Of a DNA stretch of 64,000 bases, positions 33,950 through 41,335 are shown one piece after another. The position numbers and the translations under genes were made by a program. Position 1 is the stretch's first letter; every line of letters begins with the position of its first letter. This DNA is from Companilactobacillus insicii (lineage in GTDB: Bacteria > Bacillota > Bacilli > Lactobacillales > Lactobacillaceae), in assembly GCF_003946015.1 (NCBI RefSeq), contig NZ_RHNU01000001.1:1-64000 (forward strand). The letters are read 5' to 3'. The notes below the pieces were generated by a model. It did no database searches. It was not told where the DNA came from and saw only the letters and a list, made by a program, of their open reading frames with translations.

Positions 33950-35335
33950 ATGGGACTTTTTGATCGAATAAAAAAAGCTTTTACTGGAAAAGGTGACGAA
34001 GAAGAAAAAAAAGAACAAGAAGCAAAAAAAGCTGAAGAGACTAGTGAGGAACAAAGTTCATCTGCGTCTGATTCTAGTGATTCTGATACTTCTAGTTCTG
34101 AAGAGAAGACGTCTGAGCCAATCGATGATAATGATTCATCTGAAGATAACTCAGATACTTCTGATTCAGACGAAAATGTAACTGATGTTAAAGAATCGGT
34201 GGAAGATGAATCTGATGGAGTTGAAGAAGTTAATTCGGAACCTGTAGATGAATCTAGTTCTAAACAAGAAGAGGAACCTGTATCATCAACTGATGAAACA
34301 GAAATTAGTAGTTCTGAAGAGACTACTGAATCAGATCCTGGGGAAACAACTGAAGAATCTGCTGAGGAAGATGAATCTGAAGATAAAGATGATATTAAAG
34401 AATACGATGAAGGATTGAAAAAAAGTCGTAATTCATTTGGGGCACGTTTTAATCGCTTTTTAGCAAACTTTAGAAGTGTTGATGAAGAATTCTTTGATGA
34501 TTTGGAAGAATTACTAATTGAATCCGATGTAGGTTATGAGACCGCCTTGAAGTTATCTGATGAGTTACGTGAAGAAGTTAAATTAGAGAACGTTAAAAAA
34601 CGTTCAGATGTTTCAGATGTAATTGTACGTAAGTTGGTTGATATGTATGATGAAGAAGGAAAAAAAGAAGATAATTCCTTAAAGTTCAGCGCTGATAAAA
34701 CACCTACTGTGTTCCTATTCGTTGGAGTTAATGGTGCTGGTAAAACCACAACAATTGGTAAGTTAGCACATAGATATCAAAAAGAGGGTAAGAAAGTTCT
34801 ATTAGCCGCTGGAGATACTTTTAGAGCTGGTGCAATTGAACAATTACAGGAATGGGGACGTCGTGTTGATGTTCCTGTTGAAGCAAGTAAACCTCAAACA
34901 GATCCTGCTTCAGTAGTTTATGATGCTGTACAACGTGCAATGAAAGATGATTATGATATTTTGTTAGTTGATACTGCTGGCCGTCTTCAAAATAAAGAAG
35001 GATTGATGCGTGAATTAGAAAAAATTAAACGTGTCATTACACGTGAGTTACCAGAAGCTCCTCAAGAAGTTTTGCTAGTCCTTGATGGATCAACTGGACA
35101 AAATGCTCTAAGCCAGGCTAAACAATTCAATGAAACAACTGATGTTACAGGGATTGTATTAACAAAAATCGATGGTAGCTCACAAGGTGGAATTGTTTTA
35201 CCAATCCGTAATGAGTTACACATTCCGGTTAAGTTAGTTGGCCTTGGCGAACAAATGGATGATTTACGTGATTTTGATCCTGAAAAGTTTATTTATGGAT
35301 TGTTCAAGGAACTAATAGTCGGTTCTGGTAAATAA
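33950..35335 (+). CDS. ftsY: Signal recognition particle receptor FtsY
   Basis: FtsY is the SRP receptor GTPase that docks Ffh-ribosome complexes at the membrane. Residues 160-461 form the NG domain: a helical bundle, then G1 GVNGAGKTTTIGKLA near 259, DTAGRLQNK, TKIDGSSQGG and the terminal GLGEQMDDLRDF. Ahead of it is a basic amphipathic start (MGLFDRIKKAFTGK) and about 140 residues made almost wholly of Ser, Asp, Glu and Thr. The total of 461 residues is long for Firmicutes (about 330 in B. subtilis). It is followed 2 bases later by ylxM. Confidence 0.97.
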   Translation: MGLFDRIKKAFTGKGDEEEKKEQEAKKAEETSEEQSSSASDSSDSDTSSSEEKTSEPIDDNDSSEDNSDTSDSDENVTDVKESVEDESDGVEEVNSEPVDESSSKQEEEPVSSTDETEISSSEETTESDPGETTEESAEEDESEDKDDIKEYDEGLKKSRNSFGARFNRFLANFRSVDEEFFDDLEELLIESDVGYETALKLSDELREEVKLENVKKRSDVSDVIVRKLVDMYDEEGKKEDNSLKFSADKTPTVFLFVGVNGAGKTTTIGKLAHRYQKEGKKVLLAAGDTFRAGAIEQLQEWGRRVDVPVEASKPQTDPASVVYDAVQRAMKDDYDILLVDTAGRLQNKEGLMRELEKIKRVITRELPEAPQEVLLVLDGSTGQNALSQAKQFNETTDVTGIVLTKIDGSSQGGIVLPIRNELHIPVKLVGLGEQMDDLRDFDPEKFIYGLFKELIVGSGK

Positions 35336-35337
35336 TT

Positions 35338-35679
35338 ATGGGAATTGATGAAACCACTAAGGTAAATTTGTTGTATAATTTTTATCATTCTTTATTAACA
35401 AAGAAACAAAATCAATATATGAATTTATACTATGTTGAAGATTTTTCATTAAGTGAAATTGCAGAACAACTAGAGGTCTCTCGACAGGCGGTCATGGATA
35501 ATTTGCATCGATCGGTAAGTTTGTTAGAATCCTTTGAAAATGAAATTGGATTAGTAAAAAAGACACAAGAAATAGATGATATTGCCAATCAATTGGACCA
35601 AATTGTTTTGAATAAATATCCTAAAGATAAAGAATTGGTAGAATTAGTTAAGCGTATTTCAAAAATAAATGAAAAGTAA
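35338..35679 (+). CDS. ylxM: YlxM family SRP-associated DNA-binding-like protein
   Basis: A 113-residue helix-turn-helix protein of the YlxM/p13 family. It has LLTKKQNQYMNLYYVEDFSLSEIAEQLEVSRQAV, resembling sigma-factor region 4. The family is encoded next to ffh, and in streptococci YlxM binds SRP RNA components and modulates targeting. Here it lies between ftsY and ffh with tight spacing (2 and 12 bases), supporting that role. Confidence 0.93.
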   Translation: MGIDETTKVNLLYNFYHSLLTKKQNQYMNLYYVEDFSLSEIAEQLEVSRQAVMDNLHRSVSLLESFENEIGLVKKTQEIDDIANQLDQIVLNKYPKDKELVELVKRISKINEK

Positions 35680-35691
35680 TAGGAGTAAGAG

Positions 35692-37128
35692 ATGGCTTTT
35701 GAAGGATTAAGTGAACGACTACAAAAAGTTTTTTCTTCACTGAGAGGTAAAGGAAAGCTTTCAGAAGATGATGTTCGCGCAGTAATGCGTGAGGTCAGAA
35801 TGGCTTTACTTGAAGCGGATGTTAACTTTGACGTTGTTAAAAGCTTCGTTAAACAAGTAAGAGAACGTGCGTTGGGTGCCGAAGTAATGGATAGTTTGAC
35901 ACCTTCACAACAAGTAATCAAAATTGTTGATGATGAATTAACTAAGTTAATGGGTGAGGAGGCCGTTCCTCTAAACAAGGCTCCACATATTCCAACTATT
36001 ATTATGATGGTTGGTCTTCAAGGTGCTGGTAAAACTACTACAGCTGGTAAGTTAGCTAAGTATTTGATGGCTAACGATAAAGCTAGACCAATGTTTATTG
36101 CTGGAGACGTTTATCGTCCAGCTGCAATTGAACAATTGAAGGTTGTCGGTGAACAAGTTGGTGCTCCAGTTTATGATGAGGGTACTGACAAGGATCCAGT
36201 TGAAATTGTTCGTAATGGTTTAAAACAGGCCGCAGAGAATAAAAATGATTACGTAATCATTGATACTGCTGGACGTTTGGAAATCGACGACAAGTTGATG
36301 GAAGAACTTCAAAGAATCAAAGATTTAGCGCATCCAAATGAAATCCTATTTGTTGCCGATTCGATGACTGGTCAAGTTGCTGCAAAGGTTGCTCATGGAT
36401 TTGATGAACAATTAGATATAACTGGTGTTGTTCTAACTAAGTTAGATGGTGACACTCGTGGTGGTGCCGCACTTTCGATTCGTTCTGTCACTGGTAAGCC
36501 AATTAAATTTATTGGACAAGGTGAAAAGTTAGATCAATTGGATGTTTTCCATCCTGATCGCATGGCAGATCGTATTTTGGGCATGGGTGACATGCTTACC
36601 TTGATTGAGAAGGCCCAAACGGATTATGATGCTAAACAAGCTGAAGAAATGGCTGAAAAGATCAGAGAGAACAGTTTTGATTTCAATGATTTTATTGATC
36701 AAATGGATCAAGTACAAAAGATGGGTCCACTTGATGAAATTATGAAGATGATTCCTGGTATGGCTAATAATCCTCAACTGGCTAATATTAATATTGGGGA
36801 AAAGGATATCGATCATCTTAAGGCTATAGTCTATTCAATGACACCTAAAGAACGTGAAAATCCTGATTTGTTGAATCCATCACGCAGACGTAGAATTGCA
36901 AGTGGTTCTGGTCGTAATATTCAAGAAGTCAATCGAATGATCAAGCAATTCAAACAATCTCGTGATATGATGAAGCAAATGAGTAAGGGTAATATGAATG
37001 GTCTTGATCAAATGATGGGTGGAGGCATGTCTGGTAAGATTGGTAAAATGGCCATGCGTTCAATGGTTAAGAAACAAAAGAAGAATAAGAAGAAACGATT
37101 GAAGAAGATTAAACGTTTTAAATCATAA
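35692..37128 (+). CDS. ffh: Signal recognition particle protein Ffh
   Basis: Ffh binds signal peptides of nascent proteins together with 4.5S/scRNA. The 478-residue protein has an N domain, a GTPase domain with G1 GLQGAGKTTTAGKLAKYL from Gly108, DTAGRLEIDD, TKLDGDTRGGAALS and GQGEKLDQLDVF, and a Met-rich M domain (about 300-440). The extreme C-terminus is strongly basic (KKQKKNKKKRLKKIKRF). Stop and terminator follow directly, and the rpsP operon starts from a promoter overlapping that terminator. Confidence 0.98.
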   Translation: MAFEGLSERLQKVFSSLRGKGKLSEDDVRAVMREVRMALLEADVNFDVVKSFVKQVRERALGAEVMDSLTPSQQVIKIVDDELTKLMGEEAVPLNKAPHIPTIIMMVGLQGAGKTTTAGKLAKYLMANDKARPMFIAGDVYRPAAIEQLKVVGEQVGAPVYDEGTDKDPVEIVRNGLKQAAENKNDYVIIDTAGRLEIDDKLMEELQRIKDLAHPNEILFVADSMTGQVAAKVAHGFDEQLDITGVVLTKLDGDTRGGAALSIRSVTGKPIKFIGQGEKLDQLDVFHPDRMADRILGMGDMLTLIEKAQTDYDAKQAEEMAEKIRENSFDFNDFIDQMDQVQKMGPLDEIMKMIPGMANNPQLANINIGEKDIDHLKAIVYSMTPKERENPDLLNPSRRRRIASGSGRNIQEVNRMIKQFKQSRDMMKQMSKGNMNGLDQMMGGGMSGKIGKMAMRSMVKKQKKNKKKRLKKIKRFKS

Positions 37129-37136
37129 AAAAATAA

Positions 37137-37174
37137 GAGGTGTAAAGAAAAAAACTTTACACTTCTATTTTTTT
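37137..37174 (+). terminator. Terminator after ffh
   Basis: GAGGTGTAAAG (37137-37147) pairs with CTTTACACTTC (37155-37165) with one G-U pair, followed by TATTTTTTTT. The right arm contains the -35 element of the next promoter. Confidence 0.88.
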
Positions 37175-37184
37175 TGTGTATACT
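37156..37184 (+). promoter_or_regulatory. Promoter of rpsP-rimM-trmD
   Basis: TTTACA (37156-37161) and TATACT (37179-37184) are exactly 17 bases apart. The -35 lies inside the right arm of the ffh terminator, and the T-run of that terminator forms part of the spacer. Confidence 0.75.
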
Positions 37185-37214
37185 AACAAAGTTAAGTATT
37201 TAGGAGGAAACAAA

Positions 37215-37487
37215 ATGTCAGTTAAAATTAGAATGAAACGTATGGGTAGTAAGTTAAGACCATTTTATAGAATTGTTGTTGCAGATTCACGCGCACCACG
37301 TGATGGTCGCTTTATCGAACAAGTTGGTTACTACAACCCAATTTCACAACCAGAAGAAATCAAGTTAGATGATGACAAGATCATGGACTGGTTACAAAAG
37401 GGTGCACAACCATCAGATACAGTTCGTAACTTGCTTAAGACACATGGTATTATGCAAAAGTACCATGAAAGCAAATATTCAAAATAA
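37215..37487 (+). CDS. rpsP: 30S ribosomal protein S16
   Basis: A 90-residue basic protein with [34 protein letters not shown]-type sequence at its start (read in part at residues 3-35) and GYYNP at about 42, all S16 hallmarks. The start is ATG 37215 behind AGGAGG (37202-37207). It heads rpsP-rimM-trmD. The KH-domain gene khpA (ylqC), usually found directly after rpsP, is absent here. Confidence 0.97.
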   Translation: MSVKIRMKRMGSKLRPFYRIVVADSRAPRDGRFIEQVGYYNPISQPEEIKLDDDKIMDWLQKGAQPSDTVRNLLKTHGIMQKYHESKYSK

Positions 37488-37502
37488 TGAATAATAAAAG
37501 TG

Positions 37503-37533
37503 GGATCAGATAAAACATTGTTTTGTCAGGTCC
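37503..37533 (+). terminator. Hairpin between rpsP and rimM
   Basis: Segments 37503-37517 and 37519-37533 can form a stem of up to about 13 pairs including G-U pairs, with one mismatch, followed by an AT-rich stretch without a clean T-run. It may be a weak terminator or an mRNA processing or stability element that keeps S16 output above that of rimM and trmD. Confidence 0.5.
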
Positions 37534-37557
37534 TATTTATTTATCACGGAGGAGCCA

Positions 37558-38076
37558 ATGGCCGAAAAATTATACAGAGTGGGAACGATAGTTAATACTC
37601 ACGGTATTAAAGGTGAACTAAGGATCATACCTATTACTGATTTTCCAGAAGAGAGATTTAAGTCAGGTGCAAAGCTGTTTTTGCGCAAGACAGGTAGTAA
37701 TGACAAACAATTGACTGTCGAATCTTCACGTAAGCATAAGAATTTTATTTTAATCAAGTTTGAAGGTTACGATAATATCAATGACGTTGAACAATATGTT
37801 AAATCTGAATTATTCGCTAATGATGATGTAAAACCTAAATTAGCGGATGGTGAATTTTTTTACAGTCAAATAATAGGTCTGGATGTGGTTGATCCTATTC
37901 TAGGTAATATTGGTAAAGTTAAAGAAATAATGGAACTTGGCCCTAATGATGTTTGGGTAGTAAAGGGTTCAAAATATAAGGAAGTTTTAGTTCCTTATAT
38001 CGATGATGTTGTAAAAAAAGTGGATTTGGACAATCAAAAAATTGATGTTGAAATTCCGGATGGATTGATAGACTAA
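37558..38076 (+). CDS. rimM: Ribosome maturation factor RimM
   Basis: RimM assists 30S head assembly, interacting with S19. The 172-residue protein has the N-terminal beta-barrel start [18 protein letters not shown] and the C-terminal PRC-barrel with [20 protein letters not shown] and [16 protein letters not shown] precedes the ATG. The last base of its stop is the first base of the trmD start (TAATG), so the two are translationally coupled. Confidence 0.96.
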   Translation: MAEKLYRVGTIVNTHGIKGELRIIPITDFPEERFKSGAKLFLRKTGSNDKQLTVESSRKHKNFILIKFEGYDNINDVEQYVKSELFANDDVKPKLADGEFFYSQIIGLDVVDPILGNIGKVKEIMELGPNDVWVVKGSKYKEVLVPYIDDVVKKVDLDNQKIDVEIPDGLID

Positions 38077-38804
38077 TGGATATTACAATTTTAAGTATTT
38101 TTCCAAGAATGTTCCAATCATTAGATGAATCACTGATTGGCAAAGCGCAGGAAAAAGAATTAGTAAATATTGATGTGGTTGACTTTAGAGACTTTACTAC
38201 AAATAAGCAAAATCATGTCGATGATGCACCGTATGGTGGTGGAGCAGGGATGCTTCTGCAAGCTCAACCAATTTACGATGCAATGGATTATGTTGAGAAA
38301 CAAAAACCAGGGAAAAAGCGTGTTGTATTATTGGATCCTGCTGGTAAAACATTTGATACTAATATGGCAATGGATTTTGCTAAAGAGGATCAACTAGTAT
38401 TTATTTGTGGACATTATGAAGGTTTTGATGAAAGAATTAAGGATTTAGTTACTGATGAGGTTTCTATTGGAGATTATATTTTAACTGGTGGCGAACTCCC
38501 AACAATGAGTATGATTGATGCGACTTTGAGATTTGTACCTGGTGTCCTTGGTAATTCTGTCTCAGCAGAGGATGAATCTTTTTCTAATGGATTACTTGAA
38601 TATCCTCAGTATTCACGTCCTGCGGATTTTCGAGGTAAAAAGGTTCCTGAGGTACTTACAAGTGGTGATCATGAAAAAATTCGTGTATGGCGTTTAAAAG
38701 AGTCTCTTAGAAAAACTTTAGAGCGACGTCCAGATTTGCTAAAGAGCATCGAAATATCAGATGAAGAGCAAAAATTATTACGAGAAATAAAAGCAAAAAA
38801 ATAG
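38076..38804 (+). CDS. trmD: tRNA (guanine-N1-)-methyltransferase TrmD
   Basis: TrmD methylates G37 of tRNAs to prevent frameshifting. At 242 residues it shows the SPOUT trefoil-knot motifs: [39 protein letters not shown] and [20 protein letters not shown]. It is coupled to rimM. Its stop is immediately followed by a separate promoter for rplS, so the L19 gene can be transcribed independently. Confidence 0.97.
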   Translation: MDITILSIFPRMFQSLDESLIGKAQEKELVNIDVVDFRDFTTNKQNHVDDAPYGGGAGMLLQAQPIYDAMDYVEKQKPGKKRVVLLDPAGKTFDTNMAMDFAKEDQLVFICGHYEGFDERIKDLVTDEVSIGDYILTGGELPTMSMIDATLRFVPGVLGNSVSAEDESFSNGLLEYPQYSRPADFRGKKVPEVLTSGDHEKIRVWRLKESLRKTLERRPDLLKSIEISDEEQKLLREIKAKK

Positions 38805-38833
38805 TTTACACTTAAATCCAAATAATGTATCAT
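38805..38833 (+). promoter_or_regulatory. Promoter of rplS
   Basis: TTTACA (38805-38810) and TATCAT (38828-38833) are 17 bases apart and begin one base after the trmD stop codon. The promoter gives a leader of about 80 bases. Confidence 0.75.
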
Positions 38834-38839
38834 TGTAAG

Positions 38840-38919
38840 AGTGTTTGAACACATATTAACGATATTCCGCTGTGCACCATTGAGGATGTATAAGAGTGTC
38901 GAATAGGGAGAAATTTTTT
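38840..38919 (+). promoter_or_regulatory. Ribosomal protein L19 leader RNA
   Basis: The leader has a small stem GTGT/ACAC (38841-38852) and a long-range stem in which CGATATTC (38860-38867) pairs at all eight positions (with G-U pairs) with GAGTGTCG (38894-38901). The ribosome site GGGAG follows. Position and form match the L19 leader described in Firmicutes, probably autoregulatory. No covariance search was made. Confidence 0.7.
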
Positions 38920-39273
38920 ATGAATAAGTTAATTCAAGATATTACATCAGAACAATTACGTTCAGATATTCCTGACTTCCGTCCTGGTGACACAGTTCGT
39001 GTACATGCCAAGGTTGTTGAAGGTTCACGTGAACGTATCCAGTTGTTCGAAGGTGTTGTAATTAAGAGACACGGTGCTGGAATTAGTGCTACATATACTG
39101 TTCGTAAGATCAGTAGTGGTGTGGGTGTTGAAAGAACATTCCCACTAAACACACCTCGTGTTGAAAAGATTGAAGTTATCAGACATGGTCGTGTACGTCG
39201 TAGTAAGCTATATTACCTACGTGATCGTAAAGGTAAGGCTGCACGTATTAAAGAACGTCGTCGCGATATCTAA
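38920..39273 (+). CDS. rplS: 50S ribosomal protein L19
   Basis: A 117-residue protein with the L19 block [44 protein letters not shown] (read in parts) and the C-terminal [19 protein letters not shown]. It lies at the interface of the two ribosomal subunits. The start is ATG 38920, 9 bases after GGGAG; an in-frame ATG at 38896 falls inside the leader stem. It is followed by a strong terminator. Confidence 0.97.
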   Translation: MNKLIQDITSEQLRSDIPDFRPGDTVRVHAKVVEGSRERIQLFEGVVIKRHGAGISATYTVRKISSGVGVERTFPLNTPRVEKIEVIRHGRVRRSKLYYLRDRKGKAARIKERRRDI

Positions 39274-39283
39274 TATTGCAATT

Positions 39284-39312
39284 AAAAGATGCCCTCGAGG
39301 CATCTTTTTTTT
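39284..39312 (+). terminator. Terminator after rplS
   Basis: AAAAGATGCC (39284-39293) pairs with GGCATCTTTT (39299-39308), followed by further T-residues. Confidence 0.92.
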
Positions 39313-39314
39313 TA

Positions 39315-39344
39315 CAAAAAAAGGATACTCATTTGAGTATCCTT
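39315..39344 (-). terminator. Terminator of lexA
   Basis: AAGGATACTC (39321-39330) and GAGTATCCTT (39335-39344) form a perfect stem with a 4-base loop. On the minus strand it is followed by a T-run (39320-39314), so it ends lexA transcripts. Confidence 0.9.
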
Positions 39345-39348
39345 GAAT

Positions 39349-39972
39349 TTAAAATATTTGTGATCGATATAATCCTACAACTTTACCTAGTACTTCAACA
39401 CTATCTAAAATTATAGGATCCATCGTATCATTTTCTGGTTGTAAGCGGTAGTGACCATTTTCACTGTAGAAACGCTTGCAGGTTGCTTCAATGTCTTCTG
39501 TCATTGCGATTACTATTTCGCCATTGTTAGCAGTATTTTGCTCATGAACAATTACTTGATCACCATCAAAAATACCGGCATTTATCATACTTTCACCATG
39601 AATATCTAGCATAAATAATTCACCAGAGTTACGATTTAAGTCAGGTGGTATAGGGAAATACCCTTCAGGGTTGCGTTCAGCTGTAATTGGTTGACCAGCA
39701 GCAACAGCACCTAAAATAGGGATTTGTTTGGATTTAACTCCAATTGAGTTTAGTCCAGCTACAGTAAGTTCAATTGCACGTGGCTTAGTTGGATCACGCT
39801 GCAAGTAACCTTTTTTTTCTAATCTGGATAGATGACCGTGAACTGTTGATGTAGATGATAGATCAACAGCTTCACATATTTCTCTAACTGTTGGTGGATA
39901 TCCGTGATCGTCTAAATAATCATGGATAAACTGTAAAATTTGGGATTGTTTAGAGCCCTCTGCTTTTGACAT
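39349..39972 (-). CDS. lexA: SOS repressor LexA
   Basis: LexA represses DNA damage genes and cleaves itself when RecA filaments form. The 207-residue protein has an N-terminal winged helix ([30 protein letters not shown]), the cleavage site Ala92-Gly93 in AVAAGQP, the catalytic Ser128 in HGESMI and Lys166 in TCKRFY. The ribosome site GAGGTG precedes the ATG. A consensus promoter and a LexA box (40030-40043) overlapping its -35 show autoregulation. It is divergent from ynzC-yneF, as in B. subtilis and relatives. Confidence 0.98.
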   Translation of the reverse strand: MSKAEGSKQSQILQFIHDYLDDHGYPPTVREICEAVDLSSTSTVHGHLSRLEKKGYLQRDPTKPRAIELTVAGLNSIGVKSKQIPILGAVAAGQPITAERNPEGYFPIPPDLNRNSGELFMLDIHGESMINAGIFDGDQVIVHEQNTANNGEIVIAMTEDIEATCKRFYSENGHYRLQPENDTMDPIILDSVEVLGKVVGLYRSQIF

Positions 39973-40003
39973 TAGAACACCTCATTGTTAATATCTTATT
40001 TAG

Positions 40004-40032
40004 ATTGTATCAGAATGATGATATAAATTCAA
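40004..40032 (-). promoter_or_regulatory. Promoter of lexA
   Basis: On the minus strand TTGAAT (40032-40027) and TACAAT (40009-40004) are 17 bases apart, with TG one base before the -10. The -35 overlaps the LexA operator. Confidence 0.82.
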
Positions 40033-40043
40033 ACAAGTGTTCG
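40030..40043. promoter_or_regulatory. LexA box between lexA and ynzC
   Basis: CAAACAAGTGTTCG fits CGAAC-N4-GTTCG with one mismatch. It covers the end of the lexA -35 and lies two bases upstream of TATATT (40045-40050), a possible -10 for ynzC, so it could control both genes. Confidence 0.85.
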
Positions 40044-40067
40044 GTATATTTAGGAGATAATGCGAAA

Positions 40068-40310
40068 ATGAAAGAACAAGAAGAATTAATTGCTAAAATA
40101 AATGAATTAGCACACAAATCAAAGAATGGTGGGTTGACTCATGAAGAACAGGAGCAACAAGCCAGTCTTCGTAGAAAATATTTAGAAAATTTCCGTGCCA
40201 GTTTCAGATCGCAGATTGAAATGATGAAAGTCTACGACAAAGAAGGTAAGGAAGTTACGCCGAATAAAGTGAAAGAAATTCAACGCAAAAAAGGATTACG
40301 TGACGATTAG
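40068..40310 (+). CDS. ynzC: YnzC family (DUF896) protein
   Basis: An 80-residue charged helical protein of the DUF896/YnzC family: KEQEELIAKINELAHKSKNGGLTHEEQEQQ and LRRKYLENFRASFRSQIEMM (read in parts). In B. subtilis ynzC sits in the SOS-regulated yneA-yneB-ynzC operon beside lexA. The yneA division inhibitor and yneB recombinase genes are missing here. The function is unknown. AGGAGA lies 10 bases upstream; the LexA box upstream suggests damage control. Confidence 0.93.
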   Translation: MKEQEELIAKINELAHKSKNGGLTHEEQEQQASLRRKYLENFRASFRSQIEMMKVYDKEGKEVTPNKVKEIQRKKGLRDD

Positions 40311-40373
40311 TCTTTTAATTACATTAATTATTTTGTATCATTATATGATGTATGGAAAGGGTGAGAACAAAAT

Positions 40374-40604
40374 ATGGGAATAACAATCGCAGTTGGAATT
40401 TTAGCTTTACTAGTTGGTTTGATTATTGGTTTCTTTGCTGCCAGATGGTATATGAAGAAGTACTTTGAAGATAATCCACCAATTAGCCCTGAGATGATTA
40501 AACAAATGATGGCTCAAATGGGACAAAAGCCTTCACAAAAGAAGTTGAATCAATTGATGAGCTCAATGAAAGCACAACAAAAAAAAGAAAACAACAAAAA
40601 ATAG
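40374..40604 (+). CDS. yneF: YneF family (UPF0154) membrane protein
   Basis: A 76-residue protein with one N-terminal membrane helix (about 3-24, [20 protein letters not shown]) and a cytoplasmic tail [24 protein letters not shown]-type (residues 28-51). The C-terminus is rich in Lys and Gln. This is the UPF0154 family, with no known function, typically found near lexA. The AAAGGGTGAG ribosome site is good. It is followed by a long perfect terminator. Confidence 0.93.
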   Translation: MGITIAVGILALLVGLIIGFFAARWYMKKYFEDNPPISPEMIKQMMAQMGQKPSQKKLNQLMSSMKAQQKKENNKK

Positions 40605-40616
40605 ATTTTATGTTGG

Positions 40617-40668
40617 AAATAGGTTAATCAAGATTATTAAGGTAATCTTGATTAACCTATTTTTTTAT
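40617..40668 (+). terminator. Terminator after yneF
   Basis: Segments 40617-40636 and 40643-40662 are perfectly complementary over 20 bases with a 6-base loop (TTAAGG), followed by T-residues. It separates the ynzC-yneF unit from the purine operon. Confidence 0.95.
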
Positions 40669-40689
40669 TTAAATAATAATTATGTTAAT

Positions 40690-40751
40690 AATTCGCGAAC
40701 TTTTTTATTTTTGTAAAGTAATATTTCTTTTTTTAAAGCGAATTCACGAAT
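40690..40751. promoter_or_regulatory. Possible PurR-box-like repeats upstream of purE
   Basis: AATTCGC (40690-40696) and GCGAATT (40738-40744) form a spaced inverted repeat. GCGAAC (40695-40700), GCGAAT (40738-40743) and ACGAAT (40746-40751) resemble the PurBox core CCGAAC with one to three changes. They lie 40-100 bases upstream of the purE promoter, where PurR acts in Bacillus and Lactococcus. None is a perfect box, so this is a candidate only. Confidence 0.35.
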
Positions 40752-40789
40752 GATTATTAAAATTATAGATATTAATGTACGTCTTTTGC

Positions 40790-40818
40790 TTGAAAAATAA
40801 AATAATAGCTGATAGAAT
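40790..40818 (+). promoter_or_regulatory. Promoter of the purine operon
   Basis: TTGAAA (40790-40795) and TAGAAT (40813-40818) are exactly 17 bases apart, with a TG one base before the -10. The start codon of purE lies about 30 bases downstream. There is no room for a purine riboswitch between the promoter and the gene. Confidence 0.85.
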
Positions 40819-40849
40819 TTGATTACTAATTAGAAAGGGTAAACGAATA

Positions 40850-41335
40850 ATGAAAGATGTTGCAATAATTATGGGTTCAATTTCAGATTTAAAAACTATG
40901 GAAAAAACCATAGAAACTCTTGAACAACTTGAAGTTACTTATGAAGTAAAGGTGATTTCAGCGCATCGGATGCCTCAAGAAATGCTCGACTTTGCTGTAG
41001 GTGCTGCCGCAAATCATTTCAAAGTTATCATTGCTGGTGCTGGTGGAGCAGCTCATCTGCCTGGTATGGTGGCCTCGTCAACGATTCTTCCAGTTATCGG
41101 TGTACCCGTAAAGTCAAATGCATTGAGTGGAATTGATTCTTTATTGTCTATTGTTCAAATGCCAAGTGGTGTACCTGTTGCAACCGTGGCTATTGGTGAT
41201 GCTGGTGCTACTAATGCAGCAATTTTGGCTACAAAAATTTGTGCTATAGAGAAAAAGCAATATGCCATGAATTTAATAGACTATCAAAATAAAATGCATG
41301 ATAAGTCAGTGGAAAGTGGGAAAAATCTTGAATAG
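40850..41335 (+). CDS. purE: N5-carboxyaminoimidazole ribonucleotide mutase
   Basis: PurE moves the carboxyl group of N5-CAIR to give CAIR. The 161-residue class I enzyme has [20 protein letters not shown] and [14 protein letters not shown], the substrate-binding loops. It is the first gene of the purine operon, and the presence of purK fits the bacterial two-step carboxylation route. The AGAAAGGGT ribosome site precedes the ATG. Its last 8 bases overlap purK. Confidence 0.97.
   Translation: MKDVAIIMGSISDLKTMEKTIETLEQLEVTYEVKVISAHRMPQEMLDFAVGAAANHFKVIIAGAGGAAHLPGMVASSTILPVIGVPVKSNALSGIDSLLSIVQMPSGVPVATVAIGDAGATNAAILATKICAIEKKQYAMNLIDYQNKMHDKSVESGKNLE

Noticed and set aside
33993-34181. A lysine/leucine-rich open frame overlapping the start of ftsY.
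   Set aside because: It arises from the repetitive Ser/Asp/Glu codons of FtsY read in another frame.
39966-40067. In-frame extension of ynzC into the lexA promoter region.
   Set aside because: It would translate through the LexA operator and has no ribosome site; YnzC proteins start at the ATG at 40068.
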